Below, one piece after another: positions 24,729 through 33,827 of a DNA stretch of 64,000 bases. Position 1 is the first letter of the stretch, and each line of letters opens with the position of its first letter. The position numbers and the translations under genes were made by a program. The stretch spans positions 62,001 to 126,000 of the forward strand of contig BAABWY010000003.1 in NCBI GenBank assembly GCA_040367435.1, read 5' to 3'. The notes under the pieces were generated by a model. It was not told the DNA's origin, searched no databases, and was given only the letters and a program-made list of their open reading frames with translations. Origin of the DNA: Hyphomicrobiales bacterium 4NK60-0047b. Its GTDB lineage: Bacteria > Pseudomonadota > Alphaproteobacteria > Rhizobiales > HXMU1428-3.

Positions 24729-26974
24729 GTGAGATTAATGGCATGAGCGATACAACTCTTATATCTGAAACTGAAATTCCTGAGCCAGTGGCTATAACGG
24801 CTGAATTAATCGCTGAGCATGGGCTTAGTGATGATGAATATAAGCACCTTCTTGAGATCATTGGCAGAGAGCCCTCTTCTACCGAGCTTGGCATTTTCTC
24901 TGTAATGTGGTCTGAGCACTGCTCTTACAAATCATCGCGTTACCATCTTAAAAAACTCCCTGTTGATGGCCCTCAAGTTATTCAAGGGCCGGGTGAAAAT
25001 GCTGGTGTTGTTGATTTGGGTGATGGTCAAGCAGCAATTTTCAAAATGGAAAGCCATAACCACCCGTCTTACATTGAGCCTTTCCAAGGAGCGGCAACTG
25101 GTGTTGGCGGCATTATGCGCGATGTGTTCACCATGGGTGCGCGCCCTGTTGCAAACCTAAACGCCCTTCGTTTTGGAGCGCCGGATCATCCGAAAACAAG
25201 TCACCTTGTGAACGGTGTTGTGGCTGGCATTGCGGCTTATGGTAATTGCATGGGCGTGCCAACTGTTGGCGGCGAGACGAATTTTGATAAGCGCTATGAT
25301 CAAAACATTCTTGTAAATGCAATGTGCATTGGCTTGGCGGATACGGATAAGATTTTCTATTCGGCTGCCAAAGGTGTTGGTTTGCCTGTTGTTTATGTGG
25401 GCTCGAAAACCGGGCGTGATGGCATTCATGGTGCGACCATGGCATCAGCTGAGTTTGATGAACAAACGGATGAGAAACGCCCTACTGTTCAAGTGGGCGA
25501 CCCATTTGCTGAAAAACTATTGCTTGAGGCATGTCTTGAGTTGATGAGCTCTGATGCGATCATTGCTATTCAAGATATGGGAGCGGCTGGTCTGACTTCA
25601 TCTTCAGTTGAGATGGCTGATAAGGGCGGTGTTGGTTTTACGATGAACCTAGACCATGTACCCCAGCGCGAAACTGGCATGACCGCGTATGAGATGATGC
25701 TTTCTGAAAGTCAGGAACGGATGCTTATGGTTTTGAAGCCAGGCTCTGAAGCTTCAGCGAAAGCGATTTTTGATAAGTGGGATTTGGACTTTGCGGTTGT
25801 TGGTAAGACAACAGACACTGGCCGTTTGATTGTGCATCATAAAGGTGTGGTTGAAGCGAACTTGCCGGTTGCCACTTTGGCTGACAGTGCGCCTGAATAT
25901 CAGCGCCCATTTGTTAAAACACCTACACCAGAGGCAGTGTCTCCAACAGACGTGCCTGCAACGGATGATGTGCTTGGCACATTAAAGACATTGATGAGCG
26001 GCCCTCACCTTTGTTCACGTCGGTGGATTTATGAACAGTATGATCACATGGTGATGGGGGATACTGTCCAGCGCCCTGGCGGCGATGCGGCAGTGGTTCG
26101 TGTGCATGGAACGAAAAAAGGGTTAGCGTCTGCTACCGATGTGACACCGCGCTATTGTTATGCGGATCCTTATGAGGGTGGCAAGCAAGCTGTGGTTGAG
26201 ACGTGGCGGAACCTAACTGCTGTTGGAGCATCTCCATTGGCCATTACTAACTGTCTCAACTTTGGCAACCCGACGCGGGAAGAAATTATGGGACAATTTG
26301 TTGGTTGTTTAGAGGGCATGGGCGATGCCTGCCGAGCTCTTGATTACCCGATCGTTTCTGGCAATGTTTCACTTTATAATGAAACCAACGGCATTGGCAT
26401 TCCGCCAACACCAGCTATTGGTGGCATTGGGCTGATTGATGATATTTCTACCCAAGCCACTGTTGCTCTTCGTGATGTTGGTGATGTTCTGATTGTGATC
26501 GGTGAGACAACTGGCCATGTTGGGCAAAGCATTTATCAGGAGTTGCAAACTGGTGACTTTAATGGAGCACCGCCTGCTGTTGATTTGGATCTTGAACGTA
26601 AACATGGTGATATGATCCGCTCGCTCATTGTTAGTGGGCGCTTAAAAGCTGTTCACGATACATCTGATGGTGGCTTATTAGTTACTGTTGCTGAGATGTG
26701 TTTGGCAGGTAAAATTGGTGTTAAGCTTGATGATATTTCAGGCGATATTCCTGCTGGTAGCTTCTGGTTTGGTGAAGACCAGGCGCGTTATGTCGTCTCT
26801 GTTAACCCAGGCGACAGTGAGGCCTTGTTGGCTGAATTGTCGGATAAAGGCATTCCTGCTTACCAGATTGGGGTGGTAACTGGAAATGAGATAACCATCG
26901 AAAGTCACGGTTCTTTACCTTTGGAACAATTATCTGCTGAGTTTGAAGCTTATTTGCCGAATTTACTGGCATAA
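24725..26974 (+). CDS. purL: Phosphoribosylformylglycinamidine synthase subunit PurL
   Basis: A 749-residue ATP-dependent large subunit converting FGAR and ammonia to FGAM. The N-terminal signature is [20 protein letters not shown], followed by [21 protein letters not shown] and [14 protein letters not shown] second ATP-grasp-like half follows with GGDAAVVR and [10 protein letters not shown]. The TTG at 24725 is preferred because GGAGG lies exactly seven bases upstream and it overlaps the purQ stop; the ATG at 24743 lacks a ribosome-binding site. A MITE-like element begins 21 bases after the stop. Confidence 0.94.
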   Translation: MSEINGMSDTTLISETEIPEPVAITAELIAEHGLSDDEYKHLLEIIGREPSSTELGIFSVMWSEHCSYKSSRYHLKKLPVDGPQVIQGPGENAGVVDLGDGQAAIFKMESHNHPSYIEPFQGAATGVGGIMRDVFTMGARPVANLNALRFGAPDHPKTSHLVNGVVAGIAAYGNCMGVPTVGGETNFDKRYDQNILVNAMCIGLADTDKIFYSAAKGVGLPVVYVGSKTGRDGIHGATMASAEFDEQTDEKRPTVQVGDPFAEKLLLEACLELMSSDAIIAIQDMGAAGLTSSSVEMADKGGVGFTMNLDHVPQRETGMTAYEMMLSESQERMLMVLKPGSEASAKAIFDKWDLDFAVVGKTTDTGRLIVHHKGVVEANLPVATLADSAPEYQRPFVKTPTPEAVSPTDVPATDDVLGTLKTLMSGPHLCSRRWIYEQYDHMVMGDTVQRPGGDAAVVRVHGTKKGLASATDVTPRYCYADPYEGGKQAVVETWRNLTAVGASPLAITNCLNFGNPTREEIMGQFVGCLEGMGDACRALDYPIVSGNVSLYNETNGIGIPPTPAIGGIGLIDDISTQATVALRDVGDVLIVIGETTGHVGQSIYQELQTGDFNGAPPAVDLDLERKHGDMIRSLIVSGRLKAVHDTSDGGLLVTVAEMCLAGKIGVKLDDISGDIPAGSFWFGEDQARYVVSVNPGDSEALLAELSDKGIPAYQIGVVTGNEITIESHGSLPLEQLSAEFEAYLPNLLA

Positions 26975-26994
26975 ATGAAAATCGCTCTTATATA

Positions 26995-27263
26995 CTAGGA
27001 CGTAGACTCATAAATTAACTGCTTTTGGTAAGAGCCAATTTGGTTGTATATTAGGAGCGAAATCGCAGTAAATATGGTTTATTTTCAAGGTTTTGCGACG
27101 CTAGATACGGCCAAATTGGCCTTATCCTACGGACGCTCTCACAAGTCGCGTTTGGCGTCGTCAAACAACTTATATGGGGAATGCCCCCGTATTGCGCTGT
27201 TTTCCTAGCCAATCACGACTTGTGAGGCGCCAAAAGTAGTTAATTTATGAGTTTACGTCCTAG
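26995..27263. mobile_element. MITE-like element, copy 1 (269 bp, uninterrupted)
   Basis: The ends are inverted repeats of 34 bases with two mismatches: CTAGGACGTAGACTCATAAA at the left and its near-complement at the right. Two internal long hairpins fill it: one with arms GCCAATTTGG/CCAAATTGGC, one with arms CTCACAAGTCG/CGACTTGTGAG capped by a GGGG/CCCC pair. No transposase ORF fits. A second copy lies inverted at 40037-40341. The right end lies 22 bases before the bolA ATG. Confidence 0.85.
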
Positions 27264-27285
27264 ACGAAAAGAAGGATTTGCACCT

Positions 27286-27525
27286 ATGCCAATGGAAGCC
27301 AGTGAAATTGAACGGATGATTAAAGAGGCTCTGCCTGATGCTCAAATCGAGATTACCGATTTGGCTGGAGATGGAGATCATTATTCAGCTAAGGTCATTT
27401 CGAGTGCATTTGCGGGCAAAAGCCGCGTTCAGCAGCACCAAATGGTTTATGGCGCTTTAAAAGGCAATATGGGTGGTGTTTTGCACGCTCTTGCTTTAGA
27501 AACATCAGCCCCAACAGACGCCTGA
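27286..27525 (+). CDS. bolA: BolA-family protein
   Basis: A 79-residue BolA-type protein (EIERMIKEALPDAQIEITDL, GDGDHYSAKVIS, KSRVQQHQMVY with H51, GGVLHALALET with H67). Such proteins bind a [2Fe-2S] cluster together with a CGFS glutaredoxin and act in iron-sulfur delivery or iron sensing. The ATG at 27286 is chosen because GAAGGA lies ten bases upstream and MPMEASEIE matches relatives; the longer frame from 27247 would start inside the MITE terminal repeat. grxD follows 39 bases later. Confidence 0.92.
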   Translation: MPMEASEIERMIKEALPDAQIEITDLAGDGDHYSAKVISSAFAGKSRVQQHQMVYGALKGNMGGVLHALALETSAPTDA

Positions 27526-27564
27526 AAGGGTGATCAAACAGACTTAAAACAAGGATTTAAAACT

Positions 27565-27915
27565 ATGAGTGAACAAGAAATCCATGACTGGATCCGCCAA
27601 ACAGTGGCCTCAAATGACGTTGTTCTTTTCATGAAGGGCACACATAAATTTCCACAATGTGGTTTTTCTGGTCAAGTTGCTCAAATCATGGACTATCTTG
27701 GTCTTGAGTTTAAAGACGTTAATGTTCTTGATGATATGGGCATTCGCGAAGGCGTTAAGTCATTCTCAGACTGGCCTACTGTACCTCAACTTTATGTTAA
27801 AGGTGAGTTTGTTGGCGGCTGCGATATCGTTCGCGAAATGACCCAAGCTGGCGAACTACAACAGCTCCTTAAAGACAAAGGCGTTAGCTTCAACGAGCAA
27901 AGTGCTATTGCTTAA
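27565..27915 (+). CDS. grxD: Monothiol CGFS glutaredoxin
   Basis: A 116-residue glutaredoxin with the CGFS active site at residues 32-35 (FPQCGFSGQ), the WPTVPQLYVKGEFVGGCDIV glutathione-binding region and the conserved FMKGT lysine. It coordinates a bridging [2Fe-2S] cluster with glutathione and transfers clusters, usually with the BolA partner encoded just upstream. AAGGA precedes the ATG. A REP-like hairpin begins seven bases after its stop codon. Confidence 0.95.
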   Translation: MSEQEIHDWIRQTVASNDVVLFMKGTHKFPQCGFSGQVAQIMDYLGLEFKDVNVLDDMGIREGVKSFSDWPTVPQLYVKGEFVGGCDIVREMTQAGELQQLLKDKGVSFNEQSAIA

Positions 27916-27921
27916 TGCTTG

Positions 27922-27951
27922 GCACTTCAGTTGCCCACTACGCAACCGTGC
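27922..27951. repeat. REP-like hairpin, GCAC/GTGC variant
   Basis: The outer stem GCAC (27922-27925) pairs with GTGC (27948-27951), the mirror of the GTGC/GCAC variant elsewhere; the inner stem is GTTGC/GCAAC. An unrelated GGGCG/CGCCC hairpin follows at about 27968-27984. Confidence 0.8.
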
Positions 27952-28154
27952 TTACTCACGGGTTATCGGGCGTTATGCGCCCGACCCTATGCTGTGCGCG
28001 CAATTTTTTTGCTTATACTTACAGCCAAGCCAATACGTTTGATAACAATAGTTTCATAAACTCTTTCTTTGCTATGCTTAATTATTATAATCGCACAGTG
28101 CATAAAAACGCATGTAACTAGAAAAAGGCATAACTTTGAAATGATAGCGTGATT

Positions 28155-28946
28155 TTACGTAACATCTCGTAAAAAGTCGTAAGCTGGTAGGCTATGACCT
28201 AAAATTTTATTACCGTTTTTGTTTTTTAGTCGCCGTAAAGAATATATAATAAGCGAGACTGCAGAAGCTGTTCCAATGAAATATTTACTGTGTACGGCAA
28301 AATTTATTTCTGACAAAAGTAGCTTAAGATTATCTGCAGATCTTATTCTTTGAGGATCGCCTAAGTAATTTTCAGGACAATTAGAAACAATATTTATCCT
28401 ATCATTCAATACATTTTGGAACGCAAGCAACCCACGATAGTCATCTGTCATCACAAATATATTTCTAGTATTACCTATCTTATCTATTTCATCTTTTAGT
28501 TTTAATGCCGCAATCTCAAGACTCATTCCGTGCTGCTGGACTTTATCACCAAGTCGTAAGTGAATAGAGAGATAATCAGACTTAAATTCAGAATCTAAAG
28601 CTAGCTCCTCTGTTATATCTGTAATCACGCCAGGTTTTGGTTTAATCAGATCACAAAGGTAAGGTAGATAGAATTCAGAATCCTCTTTGATATAACGCTT
28701 CCAAAGGGAAAGACCATAATCTCCATCTTTCATTGTGCAATCGTAAAACTCTATAGATGAAGCTTTACCTGAGAGTTGGGGTGCATCGAAAAATTCTTCC
28801 CAACGACCATAAGACCACTCTTCATCTTCGATCAATAAGCTAACTTTTTTTAAGTGCGCAAGATGAGAGAAACCAAGAAGGGCCATCACTATGTGTCCAA
28901 AACCAGGATGCACCGAACCTTTCCTGCCAATTTTTACTTTAATCAT
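28155..28946 (-). CDS. Putative fucosyltransferase-like glycosyltransferase
   Basis: A 263-residue protein with three motifs reminiscent of the NodZ/FUT8/O-fucosyltransferase superfamily: LSIHLRLGDKV (compare HxRxGDK), IFVMTDDYRG and FIGTASAVSLIIYSLRR. These bind the GDP-sugar phosphate and sugar parts in that superfamily. It lacks a signal peptide and is AT-rich. It has no other sugar genes next to it and lies in an AT-rich patch with small membrane genes, which could mean recent acquisition. The substrate is unknown; a generic DUF glycosyltransferase is the alternative. Confidence 0.6.
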   Translation of the reverse strand: MIKVKIGRKGSVHPGFGHIVMALLGFSHLAHLKKVSLLIEDEEWSYGRWEEFFDAPQLSGKASSIEFYDCTMKDGDYGLSLWKRYIKEDSEFYLPYLCDLIKPKPGVITDITEELALDSEFKSDYLSIHLRLGDKVQQHGMSLEIAALKLKDEIDKIGNTRNIFVMTDDYRGLLAFQNVLNDRINIVSNCPENYLGDPQRIRSADNLKLLLSEINFAVHSKYFIGTASAVSLIIYSLRRLKNKNGNKILGHSLPAYDFLRDVT

Positions 28947-29280
28947 TTAGAACTCTTTGAAAAATTGACATAACTAATTTGCAATTAATATTTTCAACAC
29001 AACAGTAACGCAATTAAAAAAACAAAATAACAATAATGATATTAACGCTTATAACAATTTGAACTCAATATATGCATATTTGTTTTGGCTCTGTTCTCAT
29101 TAACCTTTGTGTTCCTAAAACTTATGCTTTTTAGAAAAATCAGCTTACCTTTGAAACACCATACATATGCTTAATCCCATATTTAAGAATTTAAAATTTT
29201 GCACCGCAAACTAGCAAAGTCAAAAAAACTAAAGCTTCAGGCATAGTACTCAAACGCACGATCGTTATCGCAGAAGGGTC
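28947..29280. other. AT-rich gap
   Basis: A 334-base, very AT-rich stretch with no credible ORF. Nothing but the presumed promoter of the glycosyltransferase is expected here. Confidence 0.4.
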
Positions 29281-29559
29281 TTACGGTTCAAAATAAGGTA
29301 TCACGACAAGCACCAATAAAAAATTTACTATGGCAATGACAAGAGCAGCCCAAAATATTTTGTTTTCTTCCGACAAAAAATAAGAACGTCTATGATCTTT
29401 GTAAAATTTCTGATTGGTCAACATCAAAGCTGGTTTTACAGCCACAAAGGAACAAATAAGTGCAAACAAACTCATTTGCCCCCAGCCAATCAAAAAAACT
29501 GCACACAAAGATGACACAATAAAGCAGACCAATGAAAACAGAAAAACATACTTAAACAT
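29281..29559 (-). CDS. Small membrane protein, unknown function
   Basis: A 92-residue protein with three hydrophobic segments and a charged loop (FYKDHRRSYFLSEENK) between the second and third. I do not recognise it. The ATG at 29559 has TTAGGTG about eight bases upstream; an in-frame upstream start at 29604 would add 15 residues. Base composition is like the AT-rich glycosyltransferase gene next door. Confidence 0.5.
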   Translation of the reverse strand: MFKYVFLFSLVCFIVSSLCAVFLIGWGQMSLFALICSFVAVKPALMLTNQKFYKDHRRSYFLSEENKIFWAALVIAIVNFLLVLVVIPYFEP

Positions 29560-30023
29560 TAAACAAACACCTAATAAAGTAGAGATAGATCTCAACGAAT
29601 ACAATAAATAGACAATAATTAATTAAGATAAAAGCATTGTCTGGCCTGGCTATAAATCCACAAATTCCTAACGGTCTTGGTTTTCATTTTCTCATATGTT
29701 GGATATAAGAGCGGCAGCATGGTGGGTGGGTTAAGAAGATGCTACTAGCGCCTTTGATGGGATGCTTTTCTCGGTATAAAAATAGAAAATTTTGATCAGT
29801 TCGCCGGAATTACCCTCCACCCACCCTTCCCCACCGTTCACAAAATGCTGATGTGTTGTGATTTGCAACTTATTTAGATGAGACTGAGAATGTCATTATC
29901 TTGCGCGTGGTGTTCGGCACTTTGAATAGAGCTGATTTTAACTGCGTGCAGTCGGTGACGTGGGTGCTCTTTTTTGGGTGCCTGTGTCTGTTTGGATGGA
30001 ACAGATATTTGAGAGGTTCTGTT
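29560..30023. other. Gap upstream of the DUF3179 gene
   Basis: A 464-base divergent gap. An in-frame TTG at 29901 extends the next gene, but no ribosome-binding site supports it. I see no repeat or RNA gene. Confidence 0.4.
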
Positions 30024-31424
30024 ATGGTTTCTGCGCTTAGTTCGTATTTCCGTAATTTCATGCTTGCACCCTTGGTACTTGCTTCCCTCTTTTTGCTCGA
30101 TGCAATGAGGCCCGATGTGATGCATGCAAAGGAAGCTGCAACTGTTCCTGATTATGTGATTAAGGAATTTGGTAAGCCTCCAGTCATACCGAAGGGGCCG
30201 CTATCAAAAGATGTGCTATCTGCCGTGCAAGTGGCTTTTATTGAGGGTATTAAGCAGTCGACTTGGGGAAGAGACCAAGGGATTGCCCTTGATATAATTG
30301 TTAACTCAAAAGACCCGCGGCTAGTTTGGATTATCAGTGACTTGATGCGCTTCACTGCCGGACAACAATTGAACGATGCACTCACAGATGCTGCTTCCAG
30401 GTTGCTTGGTAAGACTGTGCCAAAATCAAATTCATGGGGTGTGACGACTGACCATCTTATTGCATGGGATATACCTGCGCCGCCTGATTACTTAGTTGCA
30501 AAACGCGCCATTTTTACAAGTGTTGTGCCTGGCTGGGATAAGATTTTTGTAAAAGGCGATATAGATTGGCGGCACGTTTCTTGGGGCGGTGTGCTGATTG
30601 ATGACCGCGCTTATAATAAAACAGATGACGAATGCAATTGTATTCCGGCGATTGACAACCCGAAAGTAAGTAGTGCGAACGAGGCCACTTGGCTTAAAGA
30701 CGAAGATATTGTTTTTGGGATTGAGGTCAATGGTGAGTTCCGTGCTTATCCGCGGCGCATTATGGAAGTGCGCGAGATGGTGAATGACACCTTAGGCGGA
30801 CGTCATCTTGGCATTCCTTACTGCACTTTATGCGGGGCAGCCCAAGCCTATTTTACTGACCGTGTGCCTAGCGGTGTTAAACGGCCAATATTGCGCACTT
30901 CAGGCCTATTAATCAGATCGAATAAAGTGATGTATGACGTTGAGACTTATTCAGTGTTTGATACGTTTAAAGGCCATGCGGTAACGGGACCATTAGCGGC
31001 GAAAAATGTGCAACTGAAACAAGCCAGCGTTGTGACAACTGACTGGGGCACATGGAAAAAAGCTCACCCTAAGACAACAGTTTTGGTCGAAGAACTGGCG
31101 TTTGGTCGTGATTTTGATTTTCGCAATAACCGAGATGCTAATGGTCCGATATTCCCGGTTGGTGATGTTGACCCTCGCTTGCCCGTTCATGAGGATATTA
31201 TTGGTGTCATCACAGCGTCTGGCAAGCCGGTGGCGTTTCAACGAAGTAAGGCTTTTGTGGCATTGAGCAAAGGTGAAGCTATTACTTTTGAAAATGTGCG
31301 TTTGAAACTTGACGCAGGTGGCATTAAAGCAGTTGCCGCTGATGGGTCTGATCTTGGAAGCCATCAGGCATTTTGGTTTGCCTGGTCACAATTTTATCCT
31401 CAAACGGCGCTTTGGCGGGGATAA
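30024..31424 (+). CDS. DUF3179 domain protein, exported
   Basis: A 466-residue protein with an N-terminal signal or anchor (about 10-35) and a C-terminal DUF3179 domain. Visible domain motifs are VFGIEVNGEFRAYPRRIME, VNDTLGGRHLGIPYCTLCGA with two cysteines close together, and RTSGLLIRSNKVMYDVETYS. The ATG at 30024 is preferred to a TTG at 29901 because GAGAGG lies seven bases before it. The cysteine pair suggests metal or redox chemistry, but the function of the family is not established to my knowledge. It is apparently a single-gene transcript. Confidence 0.82.
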   Translation: MVSALSSYFRNFMLAPLVLASLFLLDAMRPDVMHAKEAATVPDYVIKEFGKPPVIPKGPLSKDVLSAVQVAFIEGIKQSTWGRDQGIALDIIVNSKDPRLVWIISDLMRFTAGQQLNDALTDAASRLLGKTVPKSNSWGVTTDHLIAWDIPAPPDYLVAKRAIFTSVVPGWDKIFVKGDIDWRHVSWGGVLIDDRAYNKTDDECNCIPAIDNPKVSSANEATWLKDEDIVFGIEVNGEFRAYPRRIMEVREMVNDTLGGRHLGIPYCTLCGAAQAYFTDRVPSGVKRPILRTSGLLIRSNKVMYDVETYSVFDTFKGHAVTGPLAAKNVQLKQASVVTTDWGTWKKAHPKTTVLVEELAFGRDFDFRNNRDANGPIFPVGDVDPRLPVHEDIIGVITASGKPVAFQRSKAFVALSKGEAITFENVRLKLDAGGIKAVAADGSDLGSHQAFWFAWSQFYPQTALWRG

Positions 31425-31592
31425 AGTAAAGTCGTGGTCCAATTTTTACTGGCTTTAGAATTTTCTAATATAGATCTTTATTATTTCTACTAAATTTAAA
31501 CATGAATAATTTATCATTTTACCTTGCTACATCTCAAGTAATACTAGAATAATCATTCATCAGTATTTACTATTTTTTGCAAGGCCTGATAA

Positions 31593-32054
31593 GTGGATGA
31601 ACATTTAATAATTATATTTAACAATTACACGAGAGTTATGTCTATCTCAGCTATAGGGGTATTTCTTACCGCTCTACCTTTGTTAATATGCATGTGGGTC
31701 GATGAGCAACATCCTCTATATAAAAGGTTTCATCTAGAACGAGACTTATTTGGTGATAAAAAAGGGCACATAACTCTGCTTACTTTTTTATTTCTCTTTG
31801 GACATAGTTCATATTGTATCTGGCTAATATCCAGACTTGGATCCTCGCATGACTTTAGCACTCATCTCTTTTGGTCATTATGTGCTCAATTTTTGATTTA
31901 TTTGTTTATTGGAGTTCTAAGTGTCCGCAAGCATTTATTTAGTAAAATCAATTTACTAAAATCTAAGAAAGAAAATAATTTTTATCTTTTCTTTGCTTGC
32001 ATCGCTTGTGTTTACTTTTTTGATTGGGCTGGATCTATTGAGTATAGATTATGA
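31593..32054 (+). CDS. Four-helix membrane protein, unknown function
   Basis: A 153-residue protein with hydrophobic segments near residues 16-36, 62-82, 92-110 and 128-145. It is AT-rich and I do not recognise it. The GTG at 31593 has AAGG eight to nine bases upstream; an in-frame ATG 45 bases later is an alternative. It converges on mgtE, with only 31 bases between the two stops. Confidence 0.55.
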   Translation: MDEHLIIIFNNYTRVMSISAIGVFLTALPLLICMWVDEQHPLYKRFHLERDLFGDKKGHITLLTFLFLFGHSSYCIWLISRLGSSHDFSTHLFWSLCAQFLIYLFIGVLSVRKHLFSKINLLKSKKENNFYLFFACIACVYFFDWAGSIEYRL

Positions 32055-32085
32055 TCGTTCTCACTAACCTATTTAAAAACACGCC

Positions 32086-33468
32086 CTAAACCAAAAACAA
32101 AGCGGCGAGCCCTAGGAAACTGAAGAAACCAAAGACGTCTGTTACAGTTGTAACAAAAACACTTGAGGCGACGGCGGGGTCTATTTTTAGGCGCTCTAAA
32201 AGAATAGGAATTAGGATGCCTGAGAGACCTGCGATGATCATGTTAAAAATCATCGCGACCCCCATGATGACAGCTAGCCCTGTGCTTTGAAACCAGACCA
32301 GTGTCACCAAACCTGTGACAATCGCGAACAAGATACCGTTTAGAACACCAACCATGCCTTCCCTTGAGACAATGCGCATCGCGTTAACTGGCGTCAGCTC
32401 TTTCGTGGCGAGGGCGCGCACTGATACGGTCATTGTTTGAACAGCCGCGTTACCGCCCATTGAGGCGACCACGGTCATCAAAACTGCGAGAGCGACTTTT
32501 TCATTGATGGTGGCATCGAACATATTAATTACGATGGAGGCAAGGATCGCTGTGAAGAGATTGATCGCCAGCCAGGTAAAGCGACTTTTGGCAATATTAA
32601 GGACAGTGTCTGTCAGGGCCTCATCACCAACACCACCTAGGCGGTGAATGTCTTCTTCAGCTTCTTCATTAATCACATCAACGATGTCATCAATCATGAC
32701 GACACCTAACAAGCGTCTATCTTGATCAACCACAGGCATTGAAAATAAATTATAACGCTCGAATTGCCGCGCTACTTCTTCCTGGTCTAGATTTGCGTCG
32801 ATTTCATGGTGGCTTGTGTCCATGATATCGCTCACAGAAATGGGTCGCCCGGTTCGAAGCAAACGGTCCAGGGTGATGATACCAAGCAAGTGAAAATCCG
32901 GATTAATGACATAGATCTCTGAAAAGATGTTTGGTAGATCTGTGGTCTCGCGCATGTAATCTATGGTTTGACCAACAGACCAAAATGGAGGCACCGCGAT
33001 GAATTCAGCCTGCATCAGGCGGCCGGCACTATCTTCCGGGTATTCTAAGGACCTCTCCAATGGTGCCCGCTCAATTTCAGGAATTTGCTCGAGGATTTTG
33101 CTTTGCTCTTCCTCTTCTAAATCCTCGATTAAGTAGACGGCATCATCCGTTTCTAGTTTTCGAATAACGTCGGCGACTTCATCATTGGGCATATCCTCAA
33201 CAATTTTCGTCCGCACCGGCTCTTCAAGTTCGGCATATGTATCGAGATTAAAATCATCGCCTAAAAGGGAAATGAATTTGTTGCGTTTTTTGGCGGGTAA
33301 ATTTTCAATCAAGTCAGCAAGATCGGAAGAGTGCAATTCTCCGACAAGTTTTATAAGGGATTTAACATCATCCGCTTTGATGGAAGAGATCACCTCTTTG
33401 ATCAGAGTTTTACTAATCTCTTCTTTGTCGCTTTGGCTTAACTCATCTGTGATTTGATGCTTGCTCAT
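32086..33468 (-). CDS. mgtE: Magnesium transporter MgtE
   Basis: A 460-residue Mg2+ channel: N-terminal superhelical MgtE_N domain (about 30-130, rich in ADLIENLP/DVIRKLETDDA-type repeats), two CBS domains (about 140-265), and a C-terminal five-helix membrane domain (about 285-460) with MGGNAAVQTMTVSVRAL. In this family cytoplasmic Mg2+ binding between the N and CBS domains closes the pore. The second ATG (33468) is preferred, since AAGGAG lies nine bases before it but only three before the first. No Mg2+ riboswitch was seen upstream. Confidence 0.93.
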   Translation of the reverse strand: MSKHQITDELSQSDKEEISKTLIKEVISSIKADDVKSLIKLVGELHSSDLADLIENLPAKKRNKFISLLGDDFNLDTYAELEEPVRTKIVEDMPNDEVADVIRKLETDDAVYLIEDLEEEEQSKILEQIPEIERAPLERSLEYPEDSAGRLMQAEFIAVPPFWSVGQTIDYMRETTDLPNIFSEIYVINPDFHLLGIITLDRLLRTGRPISVSDIMDTSHHEIDANLDQEEVARQFERYNLFSMPVVDQDRRLLGVVMIDDIVDVINEEAEEDIHRLGGVGDEALTDTVLNIAKSRFTWLAINLFTAILASIVINMFDATINEKVALAVLMTVVASMGGNAAVQTMTVSVRALATKELTPVNAMRIVSREGMVGVLNGILFAIVTGLVTLVWFQSTGLAVIMGVAMIFNMIIAGLSGILIPILLERLKIDPAVASSVFVTTVTDVFGFFSFLGLAALFLV

Positions 33469-33827
33469 TGCCATGCGCTCCTTAAAAAACGTTTTTTCTT
33501 ATATCTTTGTCACTTGAGTTTTAGTACAGCCAAGTTGTTTTCAGAATGTTGCTTTCATAAATTTAGCTTTATCCACACTCTCAAAAGTCATTCTTTATTC
33601 AAAGACAGAAATCGCTAACTCATATGTACCTAAAGGAATTTTTGTTAATATGACAGTGTAAACTGGATGATTAATGCACTGGGACAATTTTTTTTAGTTC
33701 GTTCTTCACATTATGCTTCTTTTCTCTTGATTGATACAGTTATTATACCCCCTCACACTCTATTTCTTGTTGTGTTTTCATAGTTGAAACCTTGACAAAT
33801 AATAGATTTTTACAGGGAGCAATTACA
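33469..33827. other. Divergent gap between mgtE and the deacetylase gene
   Basis: A 359-base gap without a credible ORF. It must contain both promoters. I looked for an M-box (ykoK) leader before mgtE and saw none. Confidence 0.4.

Noticed and set aside
27247-27285. An upstream ATG start for bolA
   Set aside because: It lies in the MITE terminal repeat; the ATG at 27286 has a ribosome-binding site and matches the family N-terminus.
33469-33827. A magnesium (M-box) riboswitch before mgtE
   Set aside because: The gap is AT-rich with no M-box-like core or terminator hairpin near the mgtE start.
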